Below are positions 34,759-43,721 of a DNA stretch of 64,000 bases, piece after piece. The notes under the pieces are model-generated. The model saw only the letters and a program-made list of their open reading frames with translations, searched no databases and had not been told where the DNA came from. Each line of letters begins with the position of its first letter. The first letter of the stretch is position 1. The position numbers were made by a program, and so were the translations under genes. This DNA is from Pseudomonadaceae bacterium (GTDB lineage: Bacteria; Pseudomonadota; Gammaproteobacteria; Pseudomonadales; Azotimanducaceae): contig JANSXA010000005.1 in assembly GCA_024743175.1 (NCBI GenBank), positions 186,001-250,000 on the forward strand. The letters are read 5' to 3'.

Positions 34759-36342
34759 TTAAGGCCTCAGGTCCCATTCGATCTCGATTATCGAAATCGA
34801 GTTATCCATTGGGGTGTCTGTGTATACGCCCAAAAACTTAAGCGGCTGACCCGGCAATTTGAACGCTTTGAGCCAGGTCACTATGCCATCATAAGGAACA
34901 ACCATTGAGTCGGCAGGACGCGCGAACAAGCCGCCATCGTTGATATAGACGAATTGACTCAAATCATCTATGCGAAGCCACCCTTCCTCATTGTCGAAAA
35001 CGGCAGTAGGATTGAAAACGATGTCTTTATCCCCATCGTCGTCAACATCGAGCAGCTCGAATTCGCGAGTGAACACTTCATCTTCACTCGTGACAAAGCT
35101 TTGCACATGCTCGAAGTTAAACCCGCCCGTGCCATGCCACACATCAATGGCAGAGTCTGGCCCGGGGCCCTCGAAGGCGATCACCATATCCTTGATACCA
35201 TCGCCGCTGAGGTCCGTGATTTTCAGTGAACTAGCCGCAAGCTCCGGGTTTAAGAAAAGACCTCCGGGTTCTGCATCTGCTGCGACATCGAAACCCCCGA
35301 CTTGATTTCTCCGGTAAACCAGATAGCTGTAGCGGGGGCCTCCATTTATCTCAGCACCGTCAACCGTCACAATCTCCTCTACGCCGTCGCCGTCTATGTC
35401 CACGACCTGCAGCGAATATGCCCCACGCCAGATCACGTTGCCGCTGCTATCTCGTTCTGGTGGCAGGATTGCGCAGGTATCCGGGGTAAAGCTCCCGTCA
35501 GGCTGCTGAATGTACAGGTGGGCGAGAGCCCAGACTCCGAAGTATGGGTTGCCTTCTTCTTCACACTCTCCGCCAAGCGGAACTGTAGCGATATCCGGAA
35601 GCCCGTCACCGGTGAAATCACCTGTCGAAACTGAGTGGTAGAAACCGCGGACCTCTGACACCTGCGTCCACTCCAACTCCGCGCCCAGAACTCTCGCAAT
35701 CCAGATATGGCCGAGTGGCCAATCCTCCGTGTCCCGTAGCTCAAGACCATGGTCAGCAAACACGATATCTTGCTCGGCATTAAGATACTCGAAGTCGCGA
35801 CCAACGCCCATCGCGGCTTCGGGGTAGCTACCAACCACCTGCCATGTGCCGCCGGGAAGTTTGCTCAAGTGGAGGACAGGTAGCAACGGGTACTCAAAAA
35901 AGAGCGTCCAGGGAAGAATCATGTGCTCAACGTCGTCCTTGGCAAGATAGACAGTTCCGGATACTCCGAAGAGCACTCCCTCATCAATCCGGGCGGGCGT
36001 GAGCCCGTCGAGTGAAATTGGAACTTCTGTGACCGACCATGCCAGCGCTTCGTATCTTGACGGGTCTAGTGGAAAGTCGTCGTTCCCATCGACAACACCA
36101 TCGCCGTCATCATCGACATCCGCATTGTTACCGATACCATCACCGTCTGAATCTAACGGCTCTGAAGCATCTTCGGGGAAAGCATCGCCAGCGTAGTCGC
36201 CGACGCCGTCTCCATCGGAGTCAAGAGCAAAAAGCGTGAACAGAACACTCGACCGTTCAGGTTCTTCTTCTGCTTGCTGACCTTGCGCGGAGGATAAAAA
36301 AATCAGGCTGGTAACAAGCGTAATGATCCTGACAAACAACAC
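34759..36342 (-). CDS. exported FG-GAP/VCBS repeat protein with thrombospondin type 3 repeats
   Basis: 527 residues: signal peptide (1-21), then Ca2+-binding type 3 repeats (DSDGDGVGDYAGDAFPED, DSDGDGIGNNADVDDDGDG) and in the rest several FG-GAP/VCBS blades (FTGDGLPDIATV, DIDGDGVEEIVTV, DLSGDGIKDMVIAF, DVDDDGDKDIVF) forming a beta-propeller. No enzymatic domain or anchor. Such proteins are secreted or surface-attached; the ligand is unknown. Lone gene beside the degraded region. Confidence 0.85.
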   Translation of the reverse strand: MLFVRIITLVTSLIFLSSAQGQQAEEEPERSSVLFTLFALDSDGDGVGDYAGDAFPEDASEPLDSDGDGIGNNADVDDDGDGVVDGNDDFPLDPSRYEALAWSVTEVPISLDGLTPARIDEGVLFGVSGTVYLAKDDVEHMILPWTLFFEYPLLPVLHLSKLPGGTWQVVGSYPEAAMGVGRDFEYLNAEQDIVFADHGLELRDTEDWPLGHIWIARVLGAELEWTQVSEVRGFYHSVSTGDFTGDGLPDIATVPLGGECEEEGNPYFGVWALAHLYIQQPDGSFTPDTCAILPPERDSSGNVIWRGAYSLQVVDIDGDGVEEIVTVDGAEINGGPRYSYLVYRRNQVGGFDVAADAEPGGLFLNPELAASSLKITDLSGDGIKDMVIAFEGPGPDSAIDVWHGTGGFNFEHVQSFVTSEDEVFTREFELLDVDDDGDKDIVFNPTAVFDNEEGWLRIDDLSQFVYINDGGLFARPADSMVVPYDGIVTWLKAFKLPGQPLKFLGVYTDTPMDNSISIIEIEWDLRP

Positions 36343-36579
36343 GGCGCAACCTTAACCTCAGCTACCTGGTGGAACAAACAAGAGAGCACAGGACTCCAGA
36401 GACTCAAGATAGTCTTGGACAACAGATCATCGAAGTCAAGCCAACTCCGGAGCGGCTGTCGGCCATTGCGAGAGTTAAATCCGCAAGACTGATAACAGAC
36501 TCGAGCAATCACCATGCCATGCAGATATTCTCACGGTGTTAGTCTCAATCAACCTGCAACTTTGGATCATGGATGAGGT

Positions 36580-37104
36580 TTACAGAATGCTGGACAGGAC
36601 AAAAAAGACAGCCCCAATGCACACGCCCGCTAAACCAAAAAGTGCACCTTCATTTGCAATCCTGGTCAGTTTTTGAATTTTGTGCGACTGCAGCGATGTG
36701 GCCATTTGTTCGCTGCGTTCCAACAATTGCTGTTGAGACGCTAACTGATTCCACAGTTTCAACTTATCTGTTTTGAGTTCATCAATCCTCTGCTGATGCA
36801 ATTGCAAGTCAGCTGTTACAGTGGCTAGTTCTCTCTGCAGATCGGCAACAACGGCAGCATCAGGCATGGGTTCTTCGGAACTGATGATGTCTTGTCTGAT
36901 CCCAGCTTCACCAGGACTCACCTCAGATGCGCCGGCTTCCTGTACTGTGATAGTGCCAAACACACGCTCAAGCTCTGAAGTGTCCACACCCTTGCTGTTA
37001 TCTTCTCGGGTGGTCACTGAGAGTTCGCCTTTTTTCGCTTTACGATAAATGGTCTGGCGAGATTTACCGGTAAGCTCGGCTGCTTCTGCGAGCGAGACAA
37101 TCAT
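36580..37104 (-). CDS. HTH - coiled coil - membrane anchor protein
   Basis: 174 residues from the ATG at 37102-37104; the frame is open for 33 more codons upstream but the HTH begins right at this start. Residues 1-35 form an excisionase/MerR-like helix-turn-helix (VSLAEAAELTGKSRQTIYRKAKKGEL). An acidic linker follows, then a coiled coil of about 55 residues (VVADLQRELATVTADLQLHQ) and a C-terminal membrane helix (LFGLAGVCIGAVFFVLSSIL). The plan resembles entry-exclusion and plasmid-associated proteins. A membrane-tethered DNA-binding protein is unusual on a chromosome. Confidence 0.7.
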   Translation of the reverse strand: MIVSLAEAAELTGKSRQTIYRKAKKGELSVTTREDNSKGVDTSELERVFGTITVQEAGASEVSPGEAGIRQDIISSEEPMPDAAVVADLQRELATVTADLQLHQQRIDELKTDKLKLWNQLASQQQLLERSEQMATSLQSHKIQKLTRIANEGALFGLAGVCIGAVFFVLSSIL

Positions 37105-37298
37105 GAGCAGAACTCCGAAATTGCTGGTCTCATAGTGAACATCCTCATTACATGCGGTAACCATAGTCCAGGTAACAAGGACGTCAAATGAGCAGCACGT
37201 CACCCGCCAATATTGGCCGACAAATCAGCCTGAACGGGTCGGATGCGCTGTGGGTTGTAGCAATTTCCTAATTGTCTTCTGGCATTGCAATCGCGATA

Positions 37299-38213
37299 TC
37301 ATTGACCACTCAACCCAAGCGTCTGCATAACTTGCGCTTTATGATCCAGCGCAGCTTTGGCGACGTTGCTACGTATCCCGGACTCCAGATAACGGCGTAT
37401 GCGTCCAGCATCGCCCAGAGGCGATCGGGTACCCAGAGAATTGAGCAGCACCACACCCACCTTACGGCCGGCCATTTCCGTCACCATGACAAGGCAACGC
37501 CCGGCTTCGGTAAGGTAACCGGTTTTGGTCAGGCCTACTTCCCAACGGTTGCTGCCTGTCAGCGGATTGGTATTACCGTAGCCAAGGCGGTAACGCGGTT
37601 GCTTGAAATTCACGGTGAACTGCCGGGTGGTGGAATACTCCCTCAACAGCGATTGCTGATAAGCCGCAATCACCAATCGCGCCAGGTCTGCTGCGGAAGA
37701 CCTGTTAGTCACGTCCAGCCCGGTCGGGTCGGTGAAATGGGTATCCCGCATCTTCAAGCTGAGTGCCTTGGCGTTCATGTCTTTAACAAAAGAATCGAAG
37801 CCACCAGGATGATGTAAAGCCAGATTATAGGCCGCGCGATTCTCTGAAGACATCAGGGCAATGCGCAGCAGGTCGCGTCGGCGCGCGCTGGAGGTCAGGC
37901 GGATTCTGGAATAGGCGTTCTTGGCGGTCTTCCTGTCCCAATCTTTTATAGTCAGCCACTCGTCCAGATCTGCACCTGATTCCAGCACCACCAGCGCGGT
38001 CATCAATTTGGTGATGGAAGCAATCGGCAGGACAATGTCAGCGTTCTGCTCCAGCAGCATCTGACTGTCCGCAACGTCAACAGCCACCGCGCTGACCGAA
38101 GCCAGAGCCAGGTCAGCGCCTAGGGTGCGCAGCGGTAGCAGAAAACTGATCAGACCCAATGCAATAATCAGGTTGGGTAGCACAATGCGACGTAACAGTG
38201 TTTTTTTGCTCAT
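37299..38213 (-). CDS. D-alanyl-D-alanine endopeptidase, PBP7/8-like (S11)
   Basis: 304 residues from the ATG at 38211-38213 (the frame extends upstream but the membrane signal MSKKTLLRRIVLPNLIIALG starts here). Motifs of S11 peptidases: SITKLM (SxxK), SSEN (SxN) and TKTGY (KTG). PBP7 cleaves cross-links in peptidoglycan. Length and motifs fit PBP7 rather than the larger carboxypeptidases DacA/C. Neighbouring genes are unrelated. Confidence 0.88.
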   Translation of the reverse strand: MSKKTLLRRIVLPNLIIALGLISFLLPLRTLGADLALASVSAVAVDVADSQMLLEQNADIVLPIASITKLMTALVVLESGADLDEWLTIKDWDRKTAKNAYSRIRLTSSARRRDLLRIALMSSENRAAYNLALHHPGGFDSFVKDMNAKALSLKMRDTHFTDPTGLDVTNRSSAADLARLVIAAYQQSLLREYSTTRQFTVNFKQPRYRLGYGNTNPLTGSNRWEVGLTKTGYLTEAGRCLVMVTEMAGRKVGVVLLNSLGTRSPLGDAGRIRRYLESGIRSNVAKAALDHKAQVMQTLGLSGQ

Positions 38214-38313
38214 GGTGTCTACTATTGCTGGCCGCCTATTGTGACGCAAGTTGTATCGATAGACATCCTCCAAGGCGTCTGGCCGAGTCTGTCCTGCAGT
38301 TTCGCATGACAGT

Positions 38314-39105
38314 TCAACTGATGCGTCGTTCATGCAGCTTCAGCTGCAGAAGTTCTCCGGCGTGGCGCGCATTGCCCTCGGCCATGAGGCCCAGACGCCG
38401 GAACAATTCGGGGTCCAGGGAACTCTGCAGTTCCGCCGGGAGCAATGCGTTCCAATTGACCTGCGGGCGCAGAAAGTCGGCAGAGTAATAGCCAAACAAC
38501 ATAGCGCGCTCGCTGTTCTCGGTGACATTTGCACCAGACGTATGCCACATGCGGCCGTCCATGGCGATGACCGACCCTGCTGATGCTTCAAAAGCGACGG
38601 TCTGTTGCATAGGCTCAACAGGCAGATCGTCCAGGCTTTGAAAAAGATGGCTGCCTGGAATGTAGCGGGTTGCGCCATTTGACTCATATATATCGTCAAG
38701 GCACCAGATGATGTTCATGGAGTGCGGCGCCAGCCAGGGTGGCGGCGAGACAAACCCAAGATCCGAATGTATCGGCATAGAGCCGCTACCCGGCAGCGCG
38801 ATGTTGGCGGTGAAGTTGGAGATCATGTAGTGCTCCCCGAGAAGCACTTTTACATATTCAATTGCACCGGGGTGCAGGATCAGTTGTCTGAATACCGCAT
38901 CCAGAGTGATGAGGTTAAAGACGCGAACGTTTCTGGCATTGGGATCCAGTTCGGGCATGAACGTCGAGGCACCCGACTTTTTGAAGTTGTGTGCGGCTGC
39001 CAGTAACTTTTGGCGCACGGATGACACCTGTTGAGCATTAAGCACATCGGGAACGACACAGAATCCGGCGTCTGTTAGCTGATCGGATAAGTCGTTTTTA
39101 ATCAT
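38314..39105 (-). CDS. phytanoyl-CoA dioxygenase (PhyH) family protein
   Basis: 263 residues from the ATG at 39103-39105. Fe(II)/2-oxoglutarate ligands: HSD in MPIHSDLGFV and His in MWHTSGANVT, with the arginine in NSERAMLFGYY that binds 2-oxoglutarate. Family members hydroxylate lipids, osmolytes or antibiotics. It lies divergent from a CoA-transferase gene, which might handle the product as CoA ester; that is inference. Confidence 0.88.
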   Translation of the reverse strand: MIKNDLSDQLTDAGFCVVPDVLNAQQVSSVRQKLLAAAHNFKKSGASTFMPELDPNARNVRVFNLITLDAVFRQLILHPGAIEYVKVLLGEHYMISNFTANIALPGSGSMPIHSDLGFVSPPPWLAPHSMNIIWCLDDIYESNGATRYIPGSHLFQSLDDLPVEPMQQTVAFEASAGSVIAMDGRMWHTSGANVTENSERAMLFGYYSADFLRPQVNWNALLPAELQSSLDPELFRRLGLMAEGNARHAGELLQLKLHERRIS

Positions 39106-39282
39106 CTTTACGCTTGCGCAGCCGTACATGATCTCGAGTCTAGCACGGGGCCAGAAATTGGCGTCCCTTACTCAGGCGTGGGCTCGTATACATAAAACGA
39201 CCGGAAAACACACCTCATCCATACCTTTAGCTCAGCCTGGCAAAGGCGGTTATAGTTAAAGAAATTTCGGGGGAGAAACAAA

Positions 39283-40479
39283 TTGAGCGACGAGTTGCTC
39301 TTTGCAGGACTAAAAGTATTAGACGTCAGCTCATGGATTGCCGCACCCGCTGCCGCGGCGATTCTTGCAGACCTGGGCGCTGACGTTATCAAAATCGAAC
39401 AACCTGAGGTTGGGGATGGGTATCGCAACTACTACCTGCTGCCACCCAGCCCTGATTCCGAAATCAATTTCACCTGGGCACTTGATAACAAGAACAAACG
39501 TTCTCTTTCCTTAAACCTCAAATCCGAACAGGGCAAAGCGATTCTTCATCAACTGGTAGCCCAGTGTGATGTGTATATTACCAACCAGCCGCTGCCCATG
39601 CGCCGCGCCCTTGGCTTGATGTGGGAAGATCTACAACCGTTAAATGAGCGGATGATCTACGCCTCTCTGACCGGGTACGGCGAAGCCGGTCCCGAAAAGG
39701 ACAAAGAAAGTTTTGATCTGGTGGCGTATTGGTCACGCTCCGGATTGATGCACCAGATGCGCCACAAGGGCACAGAGCCCTTTCAGGCCATGGCGGGCAT
39801 GGGTGACCACCCGACTGCTGTGGCGTTATACGCCAGCATCGTTACGGCATTGCTGAAACGGGAGCGCACGGGTAAAGGTACCAAAGTGCACACCTCTCTG
39901 CTGGCCAACGGTCTATGGTCGTCCTCCTGCTTTGCCCAGGCTGCCTGGGCAGATGCAGATTTTTCTCAGATTCCCGGCCAGCGTATAACCACGGCGCTTT
40001 ACGAAGCCAGCGACGGTCGCTGGATTCAGTTTTCCATGTTGCGTCAGGAGGAAGAGTTCGACCGCCTGCTCATCGCGCTGGGTCAGCCAGACTGGCTGTT
40101 AGACGAGCGGTTCTCCTCACCTGAAAGTAGGATCGAGCATGCGCAGGTGTTTACCCAGATGATTCGCGAGGTCATCATTCAACGCAGCTCTGGGCAATGG
40201 ATGGCACTGTTTCGCTCTGAAGGTATTCCCGCTGCGTTGGTGGCCGAATTTCAGGATTTACCCAATGATCCCCAGGTGCTCGCCAATGATATGGCAATGC
40301 CAGCGGCGGAAGATGTTGGGATGGCACGTGTGGTGCGAGACCCTGTAAACGTGGATGGTGTGGCGCGTGTGGGTGCGAGCAGAGCGCCAGACATCGGTGA
40401 ACACAGCGATGAAATTCTCACTGAGCTGGGGTTTAGCGCGGAACAGGTTCGGGAACTTAAGCAGCAGGGTATTATTTAA
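39283..40479 (+). CDS. CaiB/BaiF family III CoA-transferase
   Basis: 398 residues, normal size. TTG start with GGGGGAGAAA ahead. Family features: LKVLDVSSWIAAPAAAAILADLGADVIKIE at the N-terminus, the catalytic aspartate in KESFDLVAYW (usual D169 site), and GKGTKVHTSLLANGLW. It moves CoA between carboxylic acids such as carnitine, oxalate or bile acids. Divergent from PhyH. Confidence 0.92.
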   Translation: MSDELLFAGLKVLDVSSWIAAPAAAAILADLGADVIKIEQPEVGDGYRNYYLLPPSPDSEINFTWALDNKNKRSLSLNLKSEQGKAILHQLVAQCDVYITNQPLPMRRALGLMWEDLQPLNERMIYASLTGYGEAGPEKDKESFDLVAYWSRSGLMHQMRHKGTEPFQAMAGMGDHPTAVALYASIVTALLKRERTGKGTKVHTSLLANGLWSSSCFAQAAWADADFSQIPGQRITTALYEASDGRWIQFSMLRQEEEFDRLLIALGQPDWLLDERFSSPESRIEHAQVFTQMIREVIIQRSSGQWMALFRSEGIPAALVAEFQDLPNDPQVLANDMAMPAAEDVGMARVVRDPVNVDGVARVGASRAPDIGEHSDEILTELGFSAEQVRELKQQGII

Positions 40480-40481
40480 TA

Positions 40482-40517
40482 GTTGCATAATGCGTGACTA
40501 TTCACGTATTATGCAAC
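40482..40517. repeat. 16-bp near-perfect inverted repeat
   Basis: GTTGCATAATGCGTGA (40482-40497), loop CTAT, TCACGTATTATGCAAC (40502-40517): 15 Watson-Crick pairs and one G-T. It starts 3 bases after the CoA-transferase stop and ends 25 bases before the hydrolase start. There is no T-run, so an ordinary terminator is unlikely; a dimeric-regulator operator or mRNA-processing hairpin is more likely. Confidence 0.75.
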
Positions 40518-40541
40518 AACATTTTCGGCAGCCTGCCCATC

Positions 40542-41417
40542 ATGAAAAACGCCCTGCTCGCGATTCTTATATCTGCAATAGCCACCAGCAACCTCGCCGA
40601 AGATATGCATCCGCAGACCTATGGTCTGTTGAAATCCATATATGCATACGATCAGACATACCCGCTGAACGCGCGGGTCGTCGGTACAGTGGCGCATAAC
40701 AATGTCGTTTTCGAAAAAATCGTCTTTGATAGTTTCCACAATGGGAAAGTGCCCGGCTTGTTAGCCCTACCCTCCCAGGGCCAAGGCCCGTTTCCCACTG
40801 TGCTGCTGTTGCATGGCGTGACCGGAAACAAAAAACAGTGGCTGGACGACGACTTCACTCACGGCGGTGAGGTGTCGGCGGCGCTGCTTGAACAAGGCTA
40901 TGCCGTGCTTGCACTTGATGCGCAGTATCACGGTGAAAGGGCCGTGTATAACGACTATCTCGATGCAGGTGAAATGGTATTCCAGAAAGGCTGGGGAGTG
41001 CGGTATGCCAACATGCTCACCCAATCCGTTGTCGATTATCGCCGCGCCATAGACTATCTCAGCACCAGAAACGAGATTGATTCGTCGCGAATTGGTTTGC
41101 TGGGCTACAGCATGGGTGGGCACATGGCGTTCATTCTAGGTGCTGTCGAAGAAAGAATTAAGGCAACAGTGGCATGTGTGGTTCCGCATATGGCGCAGAT
41201 GCCGATGGCACCGGCAGCCTTTGCTCGAGACATGGGCGCCGACCCGCTGCTGATGATGATGGCCCGTAAAGACCGCTTTTATACGACAGAGCAGGCACAG
41301 GCGCTGTTCGATGCAGTACCTGGTGACAATAAATCGATCCGCTTCTTCGACAGTGGGCATTCGCTGCCTCGGGAATATGCAACCCAGGCCACAAAATGGC
41401 TGACCGACAAGCTGTAG
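40542..41417 (+). CDS. exported alpha/beta hydrolase (dienelactone hydrolase/prolyl peptidase-like)
   Basis: 291 residues from the ATG at 40542; the frame from 40494 would include the hairpin region and was rejected. Signal peptide 1-19. Oxyanion region LLLHGVTGNKKQW, nucleophile elbow GLLGYSMGGHMA (Ser), Asp in MARKDRFY and His in DSGHSLP complete the triad. A secreted or periplasmic esterase or peptidase. Separated from the CoA-transferase gene by the inverted repeat. Confidence 0.85.
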   Translation: MKNALLAILISAIATSNLAEDMHPQTYGLLKSIYAYDQTYPLNARVVGTVAHNNVVFEKIVFDSFHNGKVPGLLALPSQGQGPFPTVLLLHGVTGNKKQWLDDDFTHGGEVSAALLEQGYAVLALDAQYHGERAVYNDYLDAGEMVFQKGWGVRYANMLTQSVVDYRRAIDYLSTRNEIDSSRIGLLGYSMGGHMAFILGAVEERIKATVACVVPHMAQMPMAPAAFARDMGADPLLMMMARKDRFYTTEQAQALFDAVPGDNKSIRFFDSGHSLPREYATQATKWLTDKL

Positions 41418-41467
41418 CGCGACGCAAAAGCTTGAATCCGCAGCGCGGCCTAACGCCCCCTGCATCC

Positions 41468-41502
41468 GTACCCCTTTTTTGCCTGGGGCCGGTTCCCAAT
41501 AT
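41468..41502 (+). pseudogene. 35-bp fragment matching the nucleoside hydrolase gene
   Basis: This intergenic stretch is identical at 31 of 35 positions to 33308-33342 inside the nucleoside hydrolase gene. In the same frame it would read VPLFCLGPVPNI against VTLICLGPVPNI of the intact gene. It looks like the last trace of a duplicated or related nucleoside hydrolase. Confidence 0.35.
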
Positions 41503-41549
41503 CCCCTTTAGGCATCTGCCTGCACGCAAATTATTTGCGACCAACTGAA

Positions 41550-41574
41550 CCAATTCTGCCTGCCTTTACGCCCA
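41550..41574 (+). promoter_or_regulatory. island promoter motif, site 1
   Basis: CCAATTC, 8 bases, TTTACGCCCA. 60 bases before the start of the acidic 290-residue protein gene. Spacing from the first C to the last C of CGCC is 23, as in all sites. Confidence 0.6.
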
Positions 41575-41634
41575 TATCTACAACGGGTGCTGTTGGCACC
41601 AGACTACTTTGCAAAACGATAAAGGAGAATTCCC

Positions 41635-42507
41635 ATGGCGGAAGTGACAGAAAATCAGGACGACCCCAATGCAGCGCCTGAGTTAGCGCCAAACAACTGG
41701 TTTATGGAATATGGCATGCCGTTTACCAACACCCTGCTGGAGGGTGAAGCAGAAATGAACGCCGAACAGGGCCATCAAGGTGAACGTCACGATCTGATGC
41801 AGTTCATCATCGACCAGGAAACCGCGGTGGCCAAAGACTATCTGAACGGTGATATCTCAGAGCAGGAGTTTAACGACTTCAAAGAATTCTCAGAGAATCG
41901 CCTGGAGAGCCTGCAGGAAGCTATCGGTAAAGAAGTTGAAGAACTGGAGGAGAGTGGCGAGGAGTGGCAAAGCGATTTTGTTTCTTCTCTGGAAGCATTT
42001 GGTAAAGAGCACAACTCAGAGGTGCTGCAACTGGTAGAAATCTCTAAAGAGCGCGATTTAGAGGCCAGTGATCTGTCTCTGCACCTGATCTCAGATGCGA
42101 TGAAGGTAGGGGTAGACGGCATAGATCAGCTGTACGAAATTCTTCCGCCCCACCTGCATGACATCGTTGATGTGCTGGAAGTGGAAGTGCTTGAAACCGC
42201 TCATGACATGGTAGACGCACGAGCTGAGCTGTCATCGGCAGATGAACATAATCTGGATGGCGACCGCGCCGAGCTGGAAGCCATCGAACCCACGGTTGAA
42301 GCTGAATTTGATGCGGTGCATGAATCCATTGATACGGACTTTGAGCGCATCGACGTTGAGATTGAACGTGCCAAAGAGTTTGTGGACACCGCTCAGGAAC
42401 ATGCCGAATTGGATCCGGAGACAACGGTAGAGCATATGCCTTACCAGACCATTGAAGACTATGACCTGATGGAGCAGACCGAAGAAGAAACGGGCGGCGC
42501 GGCTTGA
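41635..42507 (+). CDS. acidic helical protein, family not recognised
   Basis: 290 residues, extremely acidic (about one residue in four is Glu or Asp), no cysteine, no signal peptide, no membrane helix. Long runs are predicted helix or coiled coil (EFSENRLESLQEAIGKEVEE, DFERIDVEIERAKEFVDTAQ). The N-terminal 30 residues (LAPNNWFMEYGMPFTN) are the only aromatic part. AAAGGAG nine bases before the ATG. It is preceded by the island promoter motif and followed by the papain-like protease gene. Function unknown; a soluble scaffold or a protease substrate are guesses. Confidence 0.75.
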   Translation: MAEVTENQDDPNAAPELAPNNWFMEYGMPFTNTLLEGEAEMNAEQGHQGERHDLMQFIIDQETAVAKDYLNGDISEQEFNDFKEFSENRLESLQEAIGKEVEELEESGEEWQSDFVSSLEAFGKEHNSEVLQLVEISKERDLEASDLSLHLISDAMKVGVDGIDQLYEILPPHLHDIVDVLEVEVLETAHDMVDARAELSSADEHNLDGDRAELEAIEPTVEAEFDAVHESIDTDFERIDVEIERAKEFVDTAQEHAELDPETTVEHMPYQTIEDYDLMEQTEEETGGAA

Positions 42508-42513
42508 GGTGAG

Positions 42514-42538
42514 CCAGTTTACCCGCTGTTTACGCCCA
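42514..42538 (+). promoter_or_regulatory. island promoter motif, site 2
   Basis: GAG then CCAGTTT, 8 bases, TTTACGCCCA; begins 7 bases after the stop of the acidic protein gene and ends 26 bases before the papain-like protease start. Confidence 0.65.
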
Positions 42539-42564
42539 AAGGGTTAAGCAACAGGAGAAAACAG

Positions 42565-43239
42565 ATGGTCAGCATGACTTCAAAGCAGAAAAAAGTACCC
42601 AACTGGGTTTACATCCTCGGCCTGGTCGTCGGCTTAGTGTTTGTTTCGACAGACGAGTTAGACACTGTGATAGAGGGGAGCGCCTGGGCGTCAACCGGTG
42701 ATGGCAACCTGGTGCAGGAACATCTGCAACGTGGCCAGATACCGCCAACCATTGATTTGCCCATTCAGAATATCCCTCAGGAAACTAATGTCTGGTGTTG
42801 GGCTGCGGTTTCTCAGCAGATCATCATGGCGACACGTGGCCAGCAGGGTACACCACCACAGTGCGCCCTGGTGGGCATGGCCAATGGCCATCATCCTCAG
42901 AGCTGCTGCAACAACCCTGCCCCGTGCACACAAACGGGCTCGCTGGAGCAGATCCAGGGCTTGATTCAACACTTTGGCGGCCGCAGCTCGAGCATTGTTG
43001 CACCAACCAACCCCATGGTTCTGTATGAAACCCTGGCTAGAGGCCACGCCGTTGTGCTGGCAGTGCGCTCGTCTCCGTATTCGGGCCATGTGGTTGTGCT
43101 GCGAGGCATGGCCTGGCAGCCGGGTCCAAATGGCCTGGAACCGGTGTTATTGATTAATGACCCGATGGCCTATTTCACCCAGCCTGTACCTTTTCGCAAC
43201 ATTGCCCAGCACTGGGAAGCGGCCATCGTTGTCAGTTAG
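42565..43239 (+). CDS. membrane-anchored AvrRpt2-like papain-fold cysteine protease
   Basis: 224 residues. An N-terminal membrane helix (about 14-28) anchors the protein; the C-terminal domain is papain-like: catalytic Cys 78 in NVWCWAAVSQQ, His 175 in SGHVVVLRG and Asn/Asp in INDP (198-199). The CALVGMANG, SCCNNP, PCTQTGS cysteine pattern is that of the C70 family, named after the plant-pathogen effector AvrRpt2. Such a domain in a non-effector context, anchored to the inner membrane with the active part presumably periplasmic, is unusual. Likely partners are the acidic protein before it and the small exported protein behind. Confidence 0.82.
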   Translation: MVSMTSKQKKVPNWVYILGLVVGLVFVSTDELDTVIEGSAWASTGDGNLVQEHLQRGQIPPTIDLPIQNIPQETNVWCWAAVSQQIIMATRGQQGTPPQCALVGMANGHHPQSCCNNPAPCTQTGSLEQIQGLIQHFGGRSSSIVAPTNPMVLYETLARGHAVVLAVRSSPYSGHVVVLRGMAWQPGPNGLEPVLLINDPMAYFTQPVPFRNIAQHWEAAIVVS

Positions 43240-43275
43240 CTGGCCGACTCTGCTACCCAATCACACAGGTGAAAC

Positions 43276-43710
43276 ATGAAAACATTTTTCAAAACGATCG
43301 CAATTATGACAGTAGCAGGCATCAGCATCCTTGCTGTCATCGGTTATACCGTCATAGGGGAAAGTACTGAACTTAAAAAATCTGCGGACGGTTTTTTCCA
43401 AGCCGTACGGGCAAATCAGACTGCACAGAGCCATCACTACCTGTCCAGCGACTTCAAAGCCATTACAAGCGCCAGCGAACTGGATCGTCTGATTCAGCAG
43501 ATGCGCCTGCAACGCGCAACTTCAATTACCTGGCACGGCTTTTCCATCCACAATCAGAATGGTGTGTTAGAGGGTTTGATGACGTTAGATGACGCAACCC
43601 AGTACACTCTGACGGTAAGCCTTTCACAGCATGCACAGGATTGGAAAATAAGCGGCTTCAGCGTCAAACCAGCACAGTCGGTGGCTTTGAACAGACAATA
43701 TTCAGGTTAG
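43276..43710 (+). CDS. small exported or anchored protein, NTF2/DUF4864-like
   Basis: 144 residues: N-terminal hydrophobic segment (1-26), then a helix-rich part (ELKKSADGFFQAVRANQTAQ) and a curved beta-sheet (GLMTLDDATQYTLTVSLSQ, WKISGFSV), the layout of NTF2-like or DUF4864 proteins. No catalytic residues. It lies 36 bases behind the papain-like protease gene and probably is co-transcribed. Confidence 0.65.
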   Translation: MKTFFKTIAIMTVAGISILAVIGYTVIGESTELKKSADGFFQAVRANQTAQSHHYLSSDFKAITSASELDRLIQQMRLQRATSITWHGFSIHNQNGVLEGLMTLDDATQYTLTVSLSQHAQDWKISGFSVKPAQSVALNRQYSG

Positions 43711-43721
43711 ACGCCGGCGCA

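Noticed and set aside
36343-36375. CGCC-containing sequence before the FG-GAP gene as an eighth island promoter
   Set aside because: The GCGCC part and the CCAGGT part are 27 rather than 23 bases apart and the second half is only partly similar.
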